A DNA stretch of 64,000 nucleotides, taken from MWCO01 sp964488865. Its GTDB lineage: Bacteria; Myxococcota_A; Polyangia; Polyangiales; Polyangiaceae. A model generated the notes under the pieces. That model was given only the letters and a program-made list of their open reading frames with translations. It searched no databases and had not been told where the DNA came from. Numbering within the stretch: the stretch's first letter is position 1; each line of letters starts with the position of its first letter. The stretch covers positions 1 to 64,000 of the forward strand of contig CAZAWR010000022.1 in NCBI GenBank assembly GCA_964488865.1, read 5' to 3'. This document shows, piece after piece, positions 42,031 through 50,657 of the stretch. The position numbers and the translations under genes are program-made.

Positions 42031-43158
42031 TCAGTCGATGCGCGATGCGAGGATGGAGCAGAAGCCCAGGAGCATGGTCCGCGGGGCGGGATCGATAGGA
42101 GCATCGACCAGAGCGGAGATGGCCGCGTGGATGAGGTCGTGAATCCGTTCGACGACGGCGCCGCGCACCCCCGTTTCGGTGAGCATGTCGGTGACGGCCA
42201 CGATCTGCTCATCCGTTGCTTCCGGATTGCCGAAGACGGCGTCGAACGCGGCTCGATGGGTGGGGTCGAGCATGCGGAAGGCATGCTGTGCGATGGCGGT
42301 CTTCGAGCCCCTTCGCAGGTCGTCTCCCACGGGCTTTCCGGTCCTCGTTGCGTCGCCGAACACACCGAGGAGGTCATCTTGCATCTGGAACGCCACACCG
42401 AGGGGGCGGGCGTATTGGTCGAGGGCGTGCATGACCTCGGGGGGGGCGCCTGCGAGGATGGCGCCGAGAAGCAAGGGGCCGCGGACGGTGTAGCTGCCTG
42501 TCTTCAGCGGGTAGTACACCTCCACGTCCAGTTCCTTGCCAGCGATGTCGAGCTGCTGACCGCAGATGACATCTTGCTGAATCTCGGCGAACAGGCCGAG
42601 CGCCCGAACGAGACGGTCGGGGGGAGAATCGAGCCGCGAGAGTACGTCGAGGGATAGCGCCGCGGCGAAGTCTCCTGCCAGCACGGCGGCGGCGTCACCG
42701 AGTCGCGCGGACCCGTGATGGGCGCGAAGCATGGCAGGCACGCTGGGCCCACCCCGACGACGCTCGTCACCATCCATCCAGTCGTCGTGCACGATCAGGT
42801 ACGTCTGCAACAGCTCGAAAGCCACGCCCGCATCGAGGGCTGGTCCGGTGGGACCGCGCTCGTCGGTCGCTAGGTAGCCGAGCAAGACGAGCGCAGCGCG
42901 GAGCCGCTTGCCCCCACGCAGGGTCAGGTCACGAACCGCACGGGTCATGGCTTCGACGTCGGCGCCATGGCGAGCGGTCTCGGCGACGCGCGCGTCCAGG
43001 TACCCGGCGAGCCGGGCGTCGACGTCACGCCGGACATCGGCGAGCAAGGCCCGAAAGGCTTCTTCCGGGTCGGAAGCCTTAGGAAGGGGTTCAGAAACGG
43101 CTCCATCGAGGGAAACCGCGGGGGAACGGGGAGCATCAGCCTTCTTGCGCTCTTTCAT
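42031..43158 (-). CDS. Polyprenyl (isoprenyl) diphosphate synthase
   Basis: This trans-prenyltransferase of 375 residues condenses IPP with allylic diphosphates. It has the first Asp-rich motif DDWMD (in IVHDDWMDGDERRRGGPSVPAM) and the second, QMQDDLLGVFGD, plus the GGKRLRAALVLLG block. The chain length of the product is not readable with confidence; the first motif is DDxxD with two residues between, the usual form of medium or short chain synthases. The ATG at 43158 is chosen; the longer frame would run into the divergent fni start. It shares the short 73-bp intergenic with fni. Confidence 0.9.
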   Translation of the reverse strand: MKERKKADAPRSPAVSLDGAVSEPLPKASDPEEAFRALLADVRRDVDARLAGYLDARVAETARHGADVEAMTRAVRDLTLRGGKRLRAALVLLGYLATDERGPTGPALDAGVAFELLQTYLIVHDDWMDGDERRRGGPSVPAMLRAHHGSARLGDAAAVLAGDFAAALSLDVLSRLDSPPDRLVRALGLFAEIQQDVICGQQLDIAGKELDVEVYYPLKTGSYTVRGPLLLGAILAGAPPEVMHALDQYARPLGVAFQMQDDLLGVFGDATRTGKPVGDDLRRGSKTAIAQHAFRMLDPTHRAAFDAVFGNPEATDEQIVAVTDMLTETGVRGAVVERIHDLIHAAISALVDAPIDPAPRTMLLGFCSILASRID

Positions 43159-43220
43159 GGGAACGAGGCAGGCTAGGCGCGGCTTCGGGCGGTCGTCAAC
43201 GACGCACCGCGGCTGCTTCA

Positions 43221-43224
43221 GGAG
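43221..43224 (+). promoter_or_regulatory. Shine-Dalgarno supporting the TTG start of fni
   Basis: GGAG at 43221-43224 lies seven bases before the TTG at 43232. It is the main support for a TTG start; no other in-frame start near it has a ribosome site. Confidence 0.65.
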
Positions 43225-43231
43225 AAGAGCT

Positions 43232-44332
43232 TTGACGCGAGAAACACGTGACCCAGGGACGACGGCATCGAACGACCGGACGGCAAGCAGGAAGGACGAG
43301 CACATCGTGATCGCCCAGCGGGAGGACGTTGGGTTCCACCAGACGGGGACGTTGCTGGAAGGGGTGCAGTTCCTGCACGATTCCTTACCAGACCTTGACA
43401 TCGACGCGATCGACACGTCCGTGGAGGTGATGGGGAAGCGGCTGAGGATACCGCTGATGGTGGCCGGTATGACGGGCGGTTCGGAGCGAGCGCGCGACAT
43501 CAACAAGCAGCTTGCGGCGGAGGTGGAGGCCTTCGGATGCGGGATGGGGCTGGGGAGTCAGCGTGCGATGCTGGAGCGGCCGGAGCTTGCGGCCACGTAC
43601 GAGGTTCGCGACGTGGCTCCGAGCATTCTTCTGTTCGGGAACGTGGGGGTCGTGCAGGCGCGGGAGACGCCGACCTTGGCGTTGCGGGAGATGGTGGACC
43701 GGGTGGGAGCGGACGCGCTGTGCGTGCACATGAACCCGGCACAGGAGGTGGTGCAACCGGAGGGGGACCGGGACTTCCGAGGCGGGGTCGAGACGATGGC
43801 TCGGCTGGCGCGGGACCTGGGGAAGCCTGTGGTGGCGAAGGAGACGGGCTGTGGGATCTCGCCCCGAACGGCCGGGCGTTTGTACGAGGCGGGGATTCGG
43901 CACGTGGACGTCTCCGGCTCGGGGGGAACGTCGTGGGTTGCGGTGGAAATGAAGCGTGCGCGCGGTACGAAGCGGGGTTTGGGGGAGCTGCTGCGGGAGT
44001 GGGGAATCCCAACGGCAGCCGCGGTTGCCTTCGCGCATCAGGCCGGGATGCAGACGGTGGTGGCGACCGGGGGTATTCAAACGGGGCTGGACATTGCACG
44101 AGCCATCGCCCTGGGAGCCACGATCGGCGGAATGGCCCGCCCTGTCCTCCAAGCGCTGGATGCGAGCGGGCCAAGAGGAGTCCGAGAGGTGTTGGAGCGG
44201 GTGGAGTTGGAGCTGCGAGCCGTCATGCTGCTGGTCGGGGCTCCCAACCTCGAGGCACTGAGAGCGGTCCCCAGGCTGCTATCCCCGGAGTTGGACCGGT
44301 GGTTGATGCTCGGACCGGGTGCCGGAAGGTAG
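43232..44332 (+). CDS. fni: Type 2 isopentenyl-diphosphate delta-isomerase (FMN-dependent)
   Basis: IDI-2 interconverts IPP and DMAPP using reduced FMN. The 366-residue protein has the family signatures: TASRKDEHIVIA near the N-terminus, the FMN and substrate loops MTGGSERARDINKQLA, GMGLGSQRAML, HMNPAQEVVQPEGDRDF, VAKETGCGIS, and VDVSGSGGTSW, ending with IATGGI-type phosphate-binding (VVATGGIQTGLDIARA). The TTG start at 43232 is preceded by a good ribosome site. It is divergent from polyprenyl synthase and mevalonate kinase, so the isoprenoid genes share one control region. Confidence 0.92.
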   Translation: MTRETRDPGTTASNDRTASRKDEHIVIAQREDVGFHQTGTLLEGVQFLHDSLPDLDIDAIDTSVEVMGKRLRIPLMVAGMTGGSERARDINKQLAAEVEAFGCGMGLGSQRAMLERPELAATYEVRDVAPSILLFGNVGVVQARETPTLALREMVDRVGADALCVHMNPAQEVVQPEGDRDFRGGVETMARLARDLGKPVVAKETGCGISPRTAGRLYEAGIRHVDVSGSGGTSWVAVEMKRARGTKRGLGELLREWGIPTAAAVAFAHQAGMQTVVATGGIQTGLDIARAIALGATIGGMARPVLQALDASGPRGVREVLERVELELRAVMLLVGAPNLEALRAVPRLLSPELDRWLMLGPGAGR

Positions 44333-44422
44333 GACGCCGGCTTGCCGGGACGCGCAGTTCGTTGCTTGCAGGCGCCCCTGCCGTGATACGCTTGCGACCC
44401 GCTAGATCGGATTGGCACACCC

Positions 44423-45271
44423 ATGAGCAGCGCCCCCCCCGCCCCACCCCGCAGTGATCGGCCGCCGTCTTTCAACAAAGAGCGCGACGAGTTCATCCAG
44501 ACGTTCTTCAACAAGGGCGCTCGGTTCACGCAGGAGTTGTTGCGCGAGAACGAGCTGCTGAACCAGCAGATCGGGGAGCTCGAGGCGGACAACGCCGCGA
44601 TGCGCCTGCAGATCAAGAGCGATCAGGCCATCCGGGAGCTGTTGACCAAGATCACCGAGCTGGAAGCGGAGAAGGCCCAGCTCCTTTCGGAAGTGCGCGA
44701 GGTCGAAGCCAAGTCATCCGCCGTCGAGATGACCTACTCCGAGGTGGAAACGGAGCTCGCGAACCTTGCAGGACTCTACGTCGCGAGCCGTCAGCTGCAT
44801 TCGACGATGAACGTGAGCAGCGCGGTGAGGCAGGTCAAGGAGATCCTCGAACAGCTCGTGGGCGCGAAGACCTACGCGATCTTTTTCTTGTCCGACGACG
44901 CGACGAGTCTGGTTCGCATCGCGAGCCGAGGGCTGGACGACAGCGAGACCGGCCGCATGGATCTTCATGCCGGCCTGGTTGGAAAGGTGTTCAGCACCGG
45001 AACATCCATTATCGCGGAGGACGGGGACCTCCCGTCGCGACGCGAAGCAGACCCGGCCGCGTGCATCCCCCTGCGCATTGCGGATCGCGTCGTTGGAGTC
45101 ATCGTGATCGTCGCGACGCTCGAGCAGAAGGCGAGGTTTCTGCCCGTCGACTACGAGTTCTTCAAGCTGCTGTCGGGACATGCGGCGAGTGCGATCGTGG
45201 CGGCTCGGTTGTTCGCCGACGCCGATCGTCAGGTCCCGGGGATCGAGTCCTTTCTCGAGCACGGAGTCTAG
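44423..45271 (+). CDS. Coiled-coil / GAF-domain protein
   Basis: The 282-residue protein has a Pro/Ser-rich start, then a predicted long coiled coil (about residues 40-115: ENELLNQQIGELEADNAAMRLQIKSDQAI; heptads rich in Leu and Glu) and a C-terminal GAF domain (about 125-265: TMNVSSAVRQVKEILEQLVGAKTYAIFFL, LHAGLVGKVFSTGTSIIAEDG, VGVIVIVATLEQKARFLPVDYEFFKLL). GAF domains bind small molecules or partners; coiled coil plus GAF with no output domain suggests a sensory adaptor. The response regulator gene follows 9 bp downstream, so they are likely one unit. Confidence 0.8.
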   Translation: MSSAPPAPPRSDRPPSFNKERDEFIQTFFNKGARFTQELLRENELLNQQIGELEADNAAMRLQIKSDQAIRELLTKITELEAEKAQLLSEVREVEAKSSAVEMTYSEVETELANLAGLYVASRQLHSTMNVSSAVRQVKEILEQLVGAKTYAIFFLSDDATSLVRIASRGLDDSETGRMDLHAGLVGKVFSTGTSIIAEDGDLPSRREADPAACIPLRIADRVVGVIVIVATLEQKARFLPVDYEFFKLLSGHAASAIVAARLFADADRQVPGIESFLEHGV

Positions 45272-45280
45272 ACAAAGACC

Positions 45281-45658
45281 ATGGCTGAATACGCGTGCCT
45301 GATCATCGAAGACTCTCCCATGATGCGCCAGCTTCTGGTGTTCGCGTTGGCGAGGGTTCGCAATCTCCGAGTGACTGAAGCCGACGATGGGGTCGATGGT
45401 CTTCGCAAGCTCGCCAACGCGCGGTTCGACTTGATCGTGACGGACATCAACATGCCCATCATGGATGGGCTGAAGCTGATCCGAAGGGTTCGAACGGATC
45501 CCGTTCACAAGGACACCCCCATCATCGTGATCACGACGGAGGGGGCGCAGGAGGACCGCCATCGTGCCCTTCAGCTAGGCGCGAATGCGTACATCACGAA
45601 GCCGATCCAAGCTCCGCAAGTCATCGCCAAGGTGAAGGAGTTGCTGGGCGTGCCGTGA
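45281..45658 (+). CDS. Single-domain response regulator (CheY-like)
   Basis: The 125-residue receiver has the full phosphorylation set: acidic pair Glu10-Asp11 (IIEDSPMM), phosphoacceptor Asp55 (IVTDINMP), Thr85/86 (VITTEG) and Lys107 (YITKPIQ). It has no output domain, so it signals by binding a partner protein. It lies 9 bp after the GAF protein. The cognate kinase is not in the window. The ATG at 45281 follows the GAF stop closely. Confidence 0.93.
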   Translation: MAEYACLIIEDSPMMRQLLVFALARVRNLRVTEADDGVDGLRKLANARFDLIVTDINMPIMDGLKLIRRVRTDPVHKDTPIIVITTEGAQEDRHRALQLGANAYITKPIQAPQVIAKVKELLGVP

Positions 45659-45700
45659 AGGTAGTTTGAGGCCCCGCAGAAAGCAGAGCCCGTCCGTGTC

Positions 45701-46579
45701 TCAGGCTGCGACGCTTTCGTTCTCGCGAAGGTGGGTGAGCTTGTCGCGAAGCTTCTTCTTCGCTCGGGCTTCGAGCTGACGAGCACGCTCCCTTGACACG
45801 CCCAGACGTCGCCCGATCTCGGCCAGGGAGAGAGCGTCGTCCGCGTCCGCCATCATCCGGACTTCGACGATGAAGCGTTCGCGGGGATCGAGTTCTCCGA
45901 GGGCATCCCGGAGGCTCTCCTTGATGCGGTCGTGAGCCTGCTGGTGCACCACGGTGTCTTCCTGATTGGGCTCATCCGATTCGAGGGTGTCGAGCATCGC
46001 GACGCTTCCGTCGTCGAAGACGCGGGCGTCGAGGGACACGTCGCGGGCTTCGAGGCGGTTAGCCAGGCTTCGGATTTTGTCCTGGGACTCTCCGAAGCGC
46101 TCGGCGAGGATGCGGGTGGCCTCTTCGTTGTCGCCGACGAGGTTGGCGATCCGGGCTCTCTCGCGGCGCAAGCGGAAGAAGAGCTTGGAGCGCAGGGGAC
46201 CGGAACCGACGCCGACCATACTCCACGACCGGATGACGTAGTTGAGCATGTAGGCTCGGATCCAGTAGGCGGCGTAGGTGACGAAGCGGGTTCCTCGCTC
46301 CGGGTTGAACTTGCTGACGGCGTGGACGAGGCCGAAGTTGCCTTCCGCGATGAGGTCCGCCAGAGGCAGGCCGTAGCGACGGTAGGTGAGGGCGATCGCT
46401 ACGACGTAGCGCAGGTTGGCACGTATGAGGAGGTCGGCCGCGTTGTGGTCTCCCTCGGCGAGCCACTGCCGCGCGACTTCCGACTCCTCTTCTCGTGACA
46501 GTTGCTCGATATCTCTCACGTAGGAGATGTATCGGGAAACTGAACTATTGGACTCGATATGGGGCGCGCGAGCTTTCAT
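45701..46579 (-). CDS. rpoH: RpoH-type (sigma-32 family) sigma factor
   Basis: The 292-residue protein has sigma-70 regions 2 and 4 in the RpoH style: RYVVAIALTYRRYGLPLADLIAEGNFGLVHAVSKF (region 2.1-2.2; segment DLIAEGNFGLVHAVSKF), WIRAYMLNYVIRSWSMVGVGSG (region 2.4, with WxxR and the RpoH box-like stretch), and a C-terminal region 4 helix-turn-helix LSLAEIGRRLGVSRERARQLEARAKKKLRDKL. The family covers heat-shock and myxobacterial developmental sigma factors. Start is the ATG at 46579. A -10/-35-like pair upstream is listed separately. It is convergent with the response regulator. Confidence 0.9.
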   Translation of the reverse strand: MKARAPHIESNSSVSRYISYVRDIEQLSREEESEVARQWLAEGDHNAADLLIRANLRYVVAIALTYRRYGLPLADLIAEGNFGLVHAVSKFNPERGTRFVTYAAYWIRAYMLNYVIRSWSMVGVGSGPLRSKLFFRLRRERARIANLVGDNEEATRILAERFGESQDKIRSLANRLEARDVSLDARVFDDGSVAMLDTLESDEPNQEDTVVHQQAHDRIKESLRDALGELDPRERFIVEVRMMADADDALSLAEIGRRLGVSRERARQLEARAKKKLRDKLTHLRENESVAA

Positions 46580-46591
46580 GTTACGTTACGT

Positions 46592-46618
46592 GATATAATT
46601 TTCGGAGTCCTCGGTCAA
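46592..46618 (-). promoter_or_regulatory. Probable sigma-70 promoter of rpoH
   Basis: On the minus strand TTGACC (46618-46613) and TATATC (46597-46592) are spaced by 15 bases, with an AT-rich patch TTATAT unusual here. A repeated GTAAC lies between it and the start codon. The spacing is short, so this is a moderate call. The rest of the 46580-46828 intergenic region holds no gene; a second promoter for the plus-strand gene at 46829 may lie in 46770-46800 but I see none clearly. Confidence 0.4.
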
Positions 46619-46828
46619 GTGACGGCCCATCCGTCGCTCCCGCCGGGAACCGATCGCGTCCTGATGTAGGTGCTTTCGGCTGTCCTTTGGGGGCTCGTTA
46701 CGTTTGGATGGTCGCCCCCCCCTTGACGTTGCGATCCTTCGATCAAAACATCGACTAAATCGTTCGGATATTCTCTCCCAGGTTCCCCTTGACCACCGCC
46801 GCGCACCGTGCGTTGTTCTCGGGGTCCC

Positions 46829-47368
46829 ATGCTTCATCATCCATCCCCCAAGCGACATGCTCTGGCGGCGGCTCTAGGAATTGCCGTCGCAGGCCTTGCC
46901 TTTTCTGCCCTGGCCGCTCGAAGCACCGAGGATCGAACGGTCGCGACGGCCGTCTTGGCCCAGCAGGCTGCGAGCTCGGCGAGTCCCGCTTCCAGCCATG
47001 CGCTGGACCAAACCCGCCGGGCACTCGAGAGAGCGGACCAAGCCAGGTCCACGGGTGACGAGACCAACGCACGGCACCTCGAGGGTCTCGCGCGCGAATG
47101 GGCTGAGATGGCCCGAGACGCTGCCCTCGCTTCGACAGCGGAAACACGCGCCGACCAGAGCCAGCGAACGGCAGCCGGTGCAGCGGCCAGCGTACGGAAG
47201 TCTCAAGCCATGCTGGAGACCCTAGCGGGCCGGCGATCCCGCGCCGAAGGCGAGTTGCAGCAGTTGCGCGGCGCTTCGAGTGCTTCCATTCCCTTGGCTG
47301 CGCTGTCGGCGGCAAGGCTGCGTTCCCCCGCCACCGCGTCGGCCTCCGCACCGAAGGGGAGCCGATGA
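46829..47368 (+). CDS. Exported coiled-coil protein, partner of the OmpA-like lipoprotein
   Basis: The 179-residue protein has a signal peptide (LAAALGIAVAGLAFSALAARS, cut near residue 30) followed by an Ala/Arg/Glu-rich helical body (ALDQTRRALERADQARSTGDETNARHLEGLAREWAEMARDAALASTAETRADQSQ; segments RRALERADQARS, ARHLEGLAREWAEMARDAA) and a Pro/Ser/Ala tail. It overlaps the next gene by the ATGA at 47365-47368, so both are translated together. No family known to me. It should be periplasmic or outer-membrane associated. Confidence 0.72.
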   Translation: MLHHPSPKRHALAAALGIAVAGLAFSALAARSTEDRTVATAVLAQQAASSASPASSHALDQTRRALERADQARSTGDETNARHLEGLAREWAEMARDAALASTAETRADQSQRTAAGAAASVRKSQAMLETLAGRRSRAEGELQQLRGASSASIPLAALSAARLRSPATASASAPKGSR

Positions 47369-48462
47369 TGAAACGCCTCGCCCTCGTTGGAATGCTCGCA
47401 CTTTTCTCCGCAGGGTGCGCAGGACCGCCTCGACCCGCCACCTTGAGCGCGGCCGAACACGTCGCGCGCTCCGCCGCGGTCAAGGATGCTTCTGCTGTCG
47501 CGCCACAGGTGGTTGCCCATGCCGAAGCCCTGCGCAGGCAAGCGGACGCTGCCTATGAGCGTGGAGAGATCGCCACCGCCGGCATTCTCGCTGAGCGAGC
47601 GGTGGTGGCCTATGAGCGCGCCGCCGTGTTGGCGAGACTCGCTCGCGCTGAGCTTCTCGCCGCGGAAGCGGAGAAGAACCTCGCGGAATCCGCGAAAGAA
47701 CAGCGCGAGCTCGACGCCGAGCGCGAGCGACTCGACGCCGACATCGCGTCCATTGAGCAGCTCATTCTGGTAGTCCGGGACGCACAGCCCATCACCCCCA
47801 CCCCGCCCGGCGACCCTTCTCGCGAGCTGGCGCGCCTCACGGCTGCTCGATCCATCATCGTCGACGCGCGGCTGCTATGCACCGCAGCGAGGCTGCTCGG
47901 GCGCCCCCTCGAGGGCTTGGAGCCCGCACAATCCGAGGTGGCCCGTCTCGAAGAAGCGCTCGCCAAGTGGCCGAGACCCTCACCGCTCGACGAGACCCTG
48001 CGAGCTCGAACCGCGTGTCTGTCGTTGCTCACCCTCGCGCGAAGCTCAGGACCTCCCGCCCCCCCCGCCGATCTCGTCTTGACCGAGCTGTCTCAGGTCC
48101 CAGATCTCCACCCCCACCGTGACGACCGAGGCGTCGTCATCGTCATCCAGGGGAACCTGCAGAGGGACGGGCAGACCAAGGCACGTCTGGAAGCCATCGC
48201 ACGTGTCGCCAAGAAGTATCCCGCGTTCCCCGTGCTCGTGGTCGGACACACCCGAGCAAAGGCTCCGCCTGCTGCCCAAACCGCGATCCGCGACCGAGCG
48301 CGCGCGATCGCCAGCGCGCTCGAGGCGGAAGGTGTCGAAAAGTCCCGCATGGAGCAGCTCGACGCAGGCCCCCATCGCCCTATCGTGCACGATCCCCTCC
48401 CCCCCCCCACCAACAGCAAGAATGACCGGGTCGAAGTCATCCTCGTCGCGCCGGCCTCTTGA
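47365..48462 (+). CDS. OmpA-family lipoprotein with helical middle
   Basis: The 365-residue protein has a lipobox (SAGC, Cys18), a long helical middle (residues 30-130, RRQADAAYERGEIATAGILAERAVVAYERAAVLARL) and a C-terminal OmpA-like domain (residues 240-365, VVIVIQGNLQRDGQTKARLEAIARVAKKYPAFPVLVVGHTRAK and SRMEQLDAGPHRPIV). OmpA domains bind peptidoglycan; this would tether the outer membrane to the wall. Its Pro-rich linker sits before the last strands. The two overlapping genes are an outer-membrane pair. Confidence 0.85.
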   Translation: MMKRLALVGMLALFSAGCAGPPRPATLSAAEHVARSAAVKDASAVAPQVVAHAEALRRQADAAYERGEIATAGILAERAVVAYERAAVLARLARAELLAAEAEKNLAESAKEQRELDAERERLDADIASIEQLILVVRDAQPITPTPPGDPSRELARLTAARSIIVDARLLCTAARLLGRPLEGLEPAQSEVARLEEALAKWPRPSPLDETLRARTACLSLLTLARSSGPPAPPADLVLTELSQVPDLHPHRDDRGVVIVIQGNLQRDGQTKARLEAIARVAKKYPAFPVLVVGHTRAKAPPAAQTAIRDRARAIASALEAEGVEKSRMEQLDAGPHRPIVHDPLPPPTNSKNDRVEVILVAPAS

Positions 48463-48539
48463 GCCCTGTACCTTTCCACTAAGAAAGAAATAGTTCAACA
48501 GCACTTTACGAACTAGGGTTTCGGATTCACGCTTAGATC

Positions 48540-49706
48540 GTGACCGTTCCCGTCCTGCCCTCCGAGCCAGCTTCCACGGGGTCAACCATCCCGCGAGACT
48601 CGCTGTTTGCCGAACGAGTCAGGTGGACCGGAACCCCCTCCCATGTCGTCGCGTCTTCGTTGCACCGCGCCATGGCCTGGCTGCTCGCGGGCATGTCTGC
48701 GATCGCGACGTTGCTCGCCGTGGCGGGCTCGCAAGCGGGCCATGTCGCGACGGGCAAGCTCATTTTGTTTGCAGCGTGGACGGCGACGTTCGCCCTGCTC
48801 GTTCGAGCGGTGCCTGTGCTGTGGGCACAGGCCGCGCGCTACACCGTGACGGACCGCCACGTGATCTGGCAGAGCGGCCAACTCAAGCGCACAGTGCAAC
48901 GGGCCGGGATCTCGTTTGCTCGTATCACGTGGCACAGGCGCAACCCCGAGGTCGGAGATCTGGACCTGGTGCGCGCGGTGCCGACCGGTGCGATGCACCG
49001 TCGTCTGACCCTCACGCTTCAGGGCGTGGCAGCGCCACACCGGGTATGGGCGATCGTGCGGGGAGCCCAGACGATGACCGGGCAGGAGGGTGGTGGCAAC
49101 GTGCCGCCCGAACAGCGACTGGACGAAGGAGAAGCGGTTCGATGGACGGCCAGACCCAGGCGATCCTGGCTGGGGGTGCTCCCCTTGAGTACGCGACGCA
49201 CACTGACCACAGCACTCGGCGCTTTGTGCGGAATGGTGGGAGTGCGAACGGTGCTGGTCGGGGTGTCCATGATGGGTCGCCTGCTCGACGCCGGCATTGC
49301 TCCTTGGTCCCTCGGATTTCTGTCCCTGCTGGGGGCGATGGGTCTGACGGTCGTGGTGCTGGGTGCGCTGGGAGGCTGGATGCTGCACGCGGGCATCACA
49401 CGCAAACCCTGGCTGGATGCGAAGACACGGTATGTCCTGACCAACCAGCGATTCATCCTGGAGCGAGGCCGTCAGGAGCTGCACGTGACCCGCTCGGCGA
49501 TCGTGGATCTGGTCGATCGCAAAGGGCTGTACGGTGGCAGGGACGCGTACTTGATCCTGGACGGTCCGCAGGCACGCGCGGTCTCGGCCCAGGGGGCCTT
49601 CGGTCCGGGGGAAGGCGTGCGGGGGTTTCGCCCGATGCTGCAAGCCCTTGACGTCGAGCAAGTGCAAGCGCTTCGCGAGGAACTCTTCGACAAGAAGGAC
49701 GTGTAG
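48540..49706 (+). CDS. Membrane protein with two bacterial PH domains
   Basis: The 388-residue protein has two copies of a unit made of a membrane helix pair and a bacterial PH (bPH2-like) domain. The first has VTDRHVIWQSGQLKRTVQRAGISFARITW, the second has YVLTNQRFILERGRQELHVTRSAIVDLVDRK; both carry the Y-x-x-T-x-x-R motif. Hydrophobic segments lie near residues 40-95 and 215-280. Such proteins are inner-membrane proteins of unknown role. The start is a GTG at 48540; the region 48463-48539 before it is AT-rich and holds no gene. Confidence 0.78.
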   Translation: MTVPVLPSEPASTGSTIPRDSLFAERVRWTGTPSHVVASSLHRAMAWLLAGMSAIATLLAVAGSQAGHVATGKLILFAAWTATFALLVRAVPVLWAQAARYTVTDRHVIWQSGQLKRTVQRAGISFARITWHRRNPEVGDLDLVRAVPTGAMHRRLTLTLQGVAAPHRVWAIVRGAQTMTGQEGGGNVPPEQRLDEGEAVRWTARPRRSWLGVLPLSTRRTLTTALGALCGMVGVRTVLVGVSMMGRLLDAGIAPWSLGFLSLLGAMGLTVVVLGALGGWMLHAGITRKPWLDAKTRYVLTNQRFILERGRQELHVTRSAIVDLVDRKGLYGGRDAYLILDGPQARAVSAQGAFGPGEGVRGFRPMLQALDVEQVQALREELFDKKDV

Positions 49707-49717
49707 AGGCGCTCAGG

Positions 49718-50650
49718 CTATCTCGGTCGGGACCGTTCCAGTGCGACCGCACGTTGCTCGCAATGACTACGCCGCAGCCGCGCGATCGGGACCCATCGGT
49801 CATCGAGGGGAGCGACGTCGAGGTACTGCTGCCAATAAAGCGCGGCACGCTGCCAGTGAGCTCTTTGCAGCGCGATGTCCTGTAAGGTCGCAGCGCGCGC
49901 CATGGAGCCCACGGCGTGATACCAGAAGCGATCGTGAGCAGGGACGAAGAACACGTCGGGGCTATCGATCTGGGCGGCGTCAGGGTCGTAGGTCAGGGCA
50001 GCTCTTGCCGCTTCGAGCGCGCCGGCCGGGTCACCGGACCTATCGAGGGCGACGGCCAGTCCCCAGTGAGCAAGGGCGTTGTCGTGGGCGTGTACGGTGG
50101 CGTCGCGATAGGAGCGAACGGCCTCATCGATGCGACCTGCAGCCATGAAGGCTTCGGCGAGATTGCTCAAGCCGATGGCGCGGTGTTCGCGGGACCACTC
50201 ACGGTCGAGCCACTGGCCGTAGGCGAGGATTTCCTGCTCGCTGCGTCCGAGGCGAGCGAGGCACACGGCAAGAGCAAAGAGGGCCTCGTTCACGCTGGGG
50301 TGGTGTGGGGCGAAGGCGATGGCATCCAGAAGGACCTCGACGGCTCTCTCGTCTTGATCGACACGACTGAGCATGCGTCCGAAAAAGAAGCGAACGCGAG
50401 GGTCGGGGGAGCTGGCCGCGTCGGCTCGTTCGAGCGTACGGACGGCATACAGGACGAGTCTTCGGGCGCGCGGGTCGTTGCTCGTACCTGCTTGGAGGTA
50501 GGCTGCCTCGGCTGCGCGCAGGGCCGTGACGTCGAGGCTGCGTCGAGGTTCACGTGCGGCCTCCCAAAGGCAGGGTTCTCCGCCACGAGAGACGCTGCAC
50601 GAGAGGACGATCGCGAGGAGGGTGCCGACGCTGATCCTTGCGCCATTCAT
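49718..50650 (-). CDS. Exported TPR protein 2
   Basis: The 310-residue protein has a short signal sequence (ISVGTLLAIVLSCSVSRGG, cleaved or lipidated near Cys18; VLSC is a weak lipobox) and TPR-like helix pairs (for example VRTLERADAASSPDPRVRFFFGRMLSRVDQDERAVEVLLDAIAFAPHHP, segments RFFFGRMLSRVDQDERAVEVL, LAEAFMAAGRIDEAVRSYRDAT). It is the last gene of the operon led by the MYXO-CTERM protease and starts seven bases after the stop of the upstream TPR gene. ATG at 50650 is chosen over an upstream start that overlaps that gene. Role unknown. Confidence 0.78.
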   Translation of the reverse strand: MNGARISVGTLLAIVLSCSVSRGGEPCLWEAAREPRRSLDVTALRAAEAAYLQAGTSNDPRARRLVLYAVRTLERADAASSPDPRVRFFFGRMLSRVDQDERAVEVLLDAIAFAPHHPSVNEALFALAVCLARLGRSEQEILAYGQWLDREWSREHRAIGLSNLAEAFMAAGRIDEAVRSYRDATVHAHDNALAHWGLAVALDRSGDPAGALEAARAALTYDPDAAQIDSPDVFFVPAHDRFWYHAVGSMARAATLQDIALQRAHWQRAALYWQQYLDVAPLDDRWVPIARLRRSHCEQRAVALERSRPR

Positions 50651-50657
50651 CGAAGGT

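Noticed and set aside
44404..44425. TTGGCAC before the GAF gene as a sigma-54 promoter
   Set aside because: No TTGC at the -12 position; the spacing to a GC pair does not fit.
44989..44994. GTTCAG inside the GAF gene as another SOS site
   Set aside because: It is within coding sequence and lacks the left CTG half of the box at the right spacing.
46615..46858. Short minus-strand frames upstream of rpoH
   Set aside because: Too short, no ribosome site, and they overlap the likely rpoH promoter.
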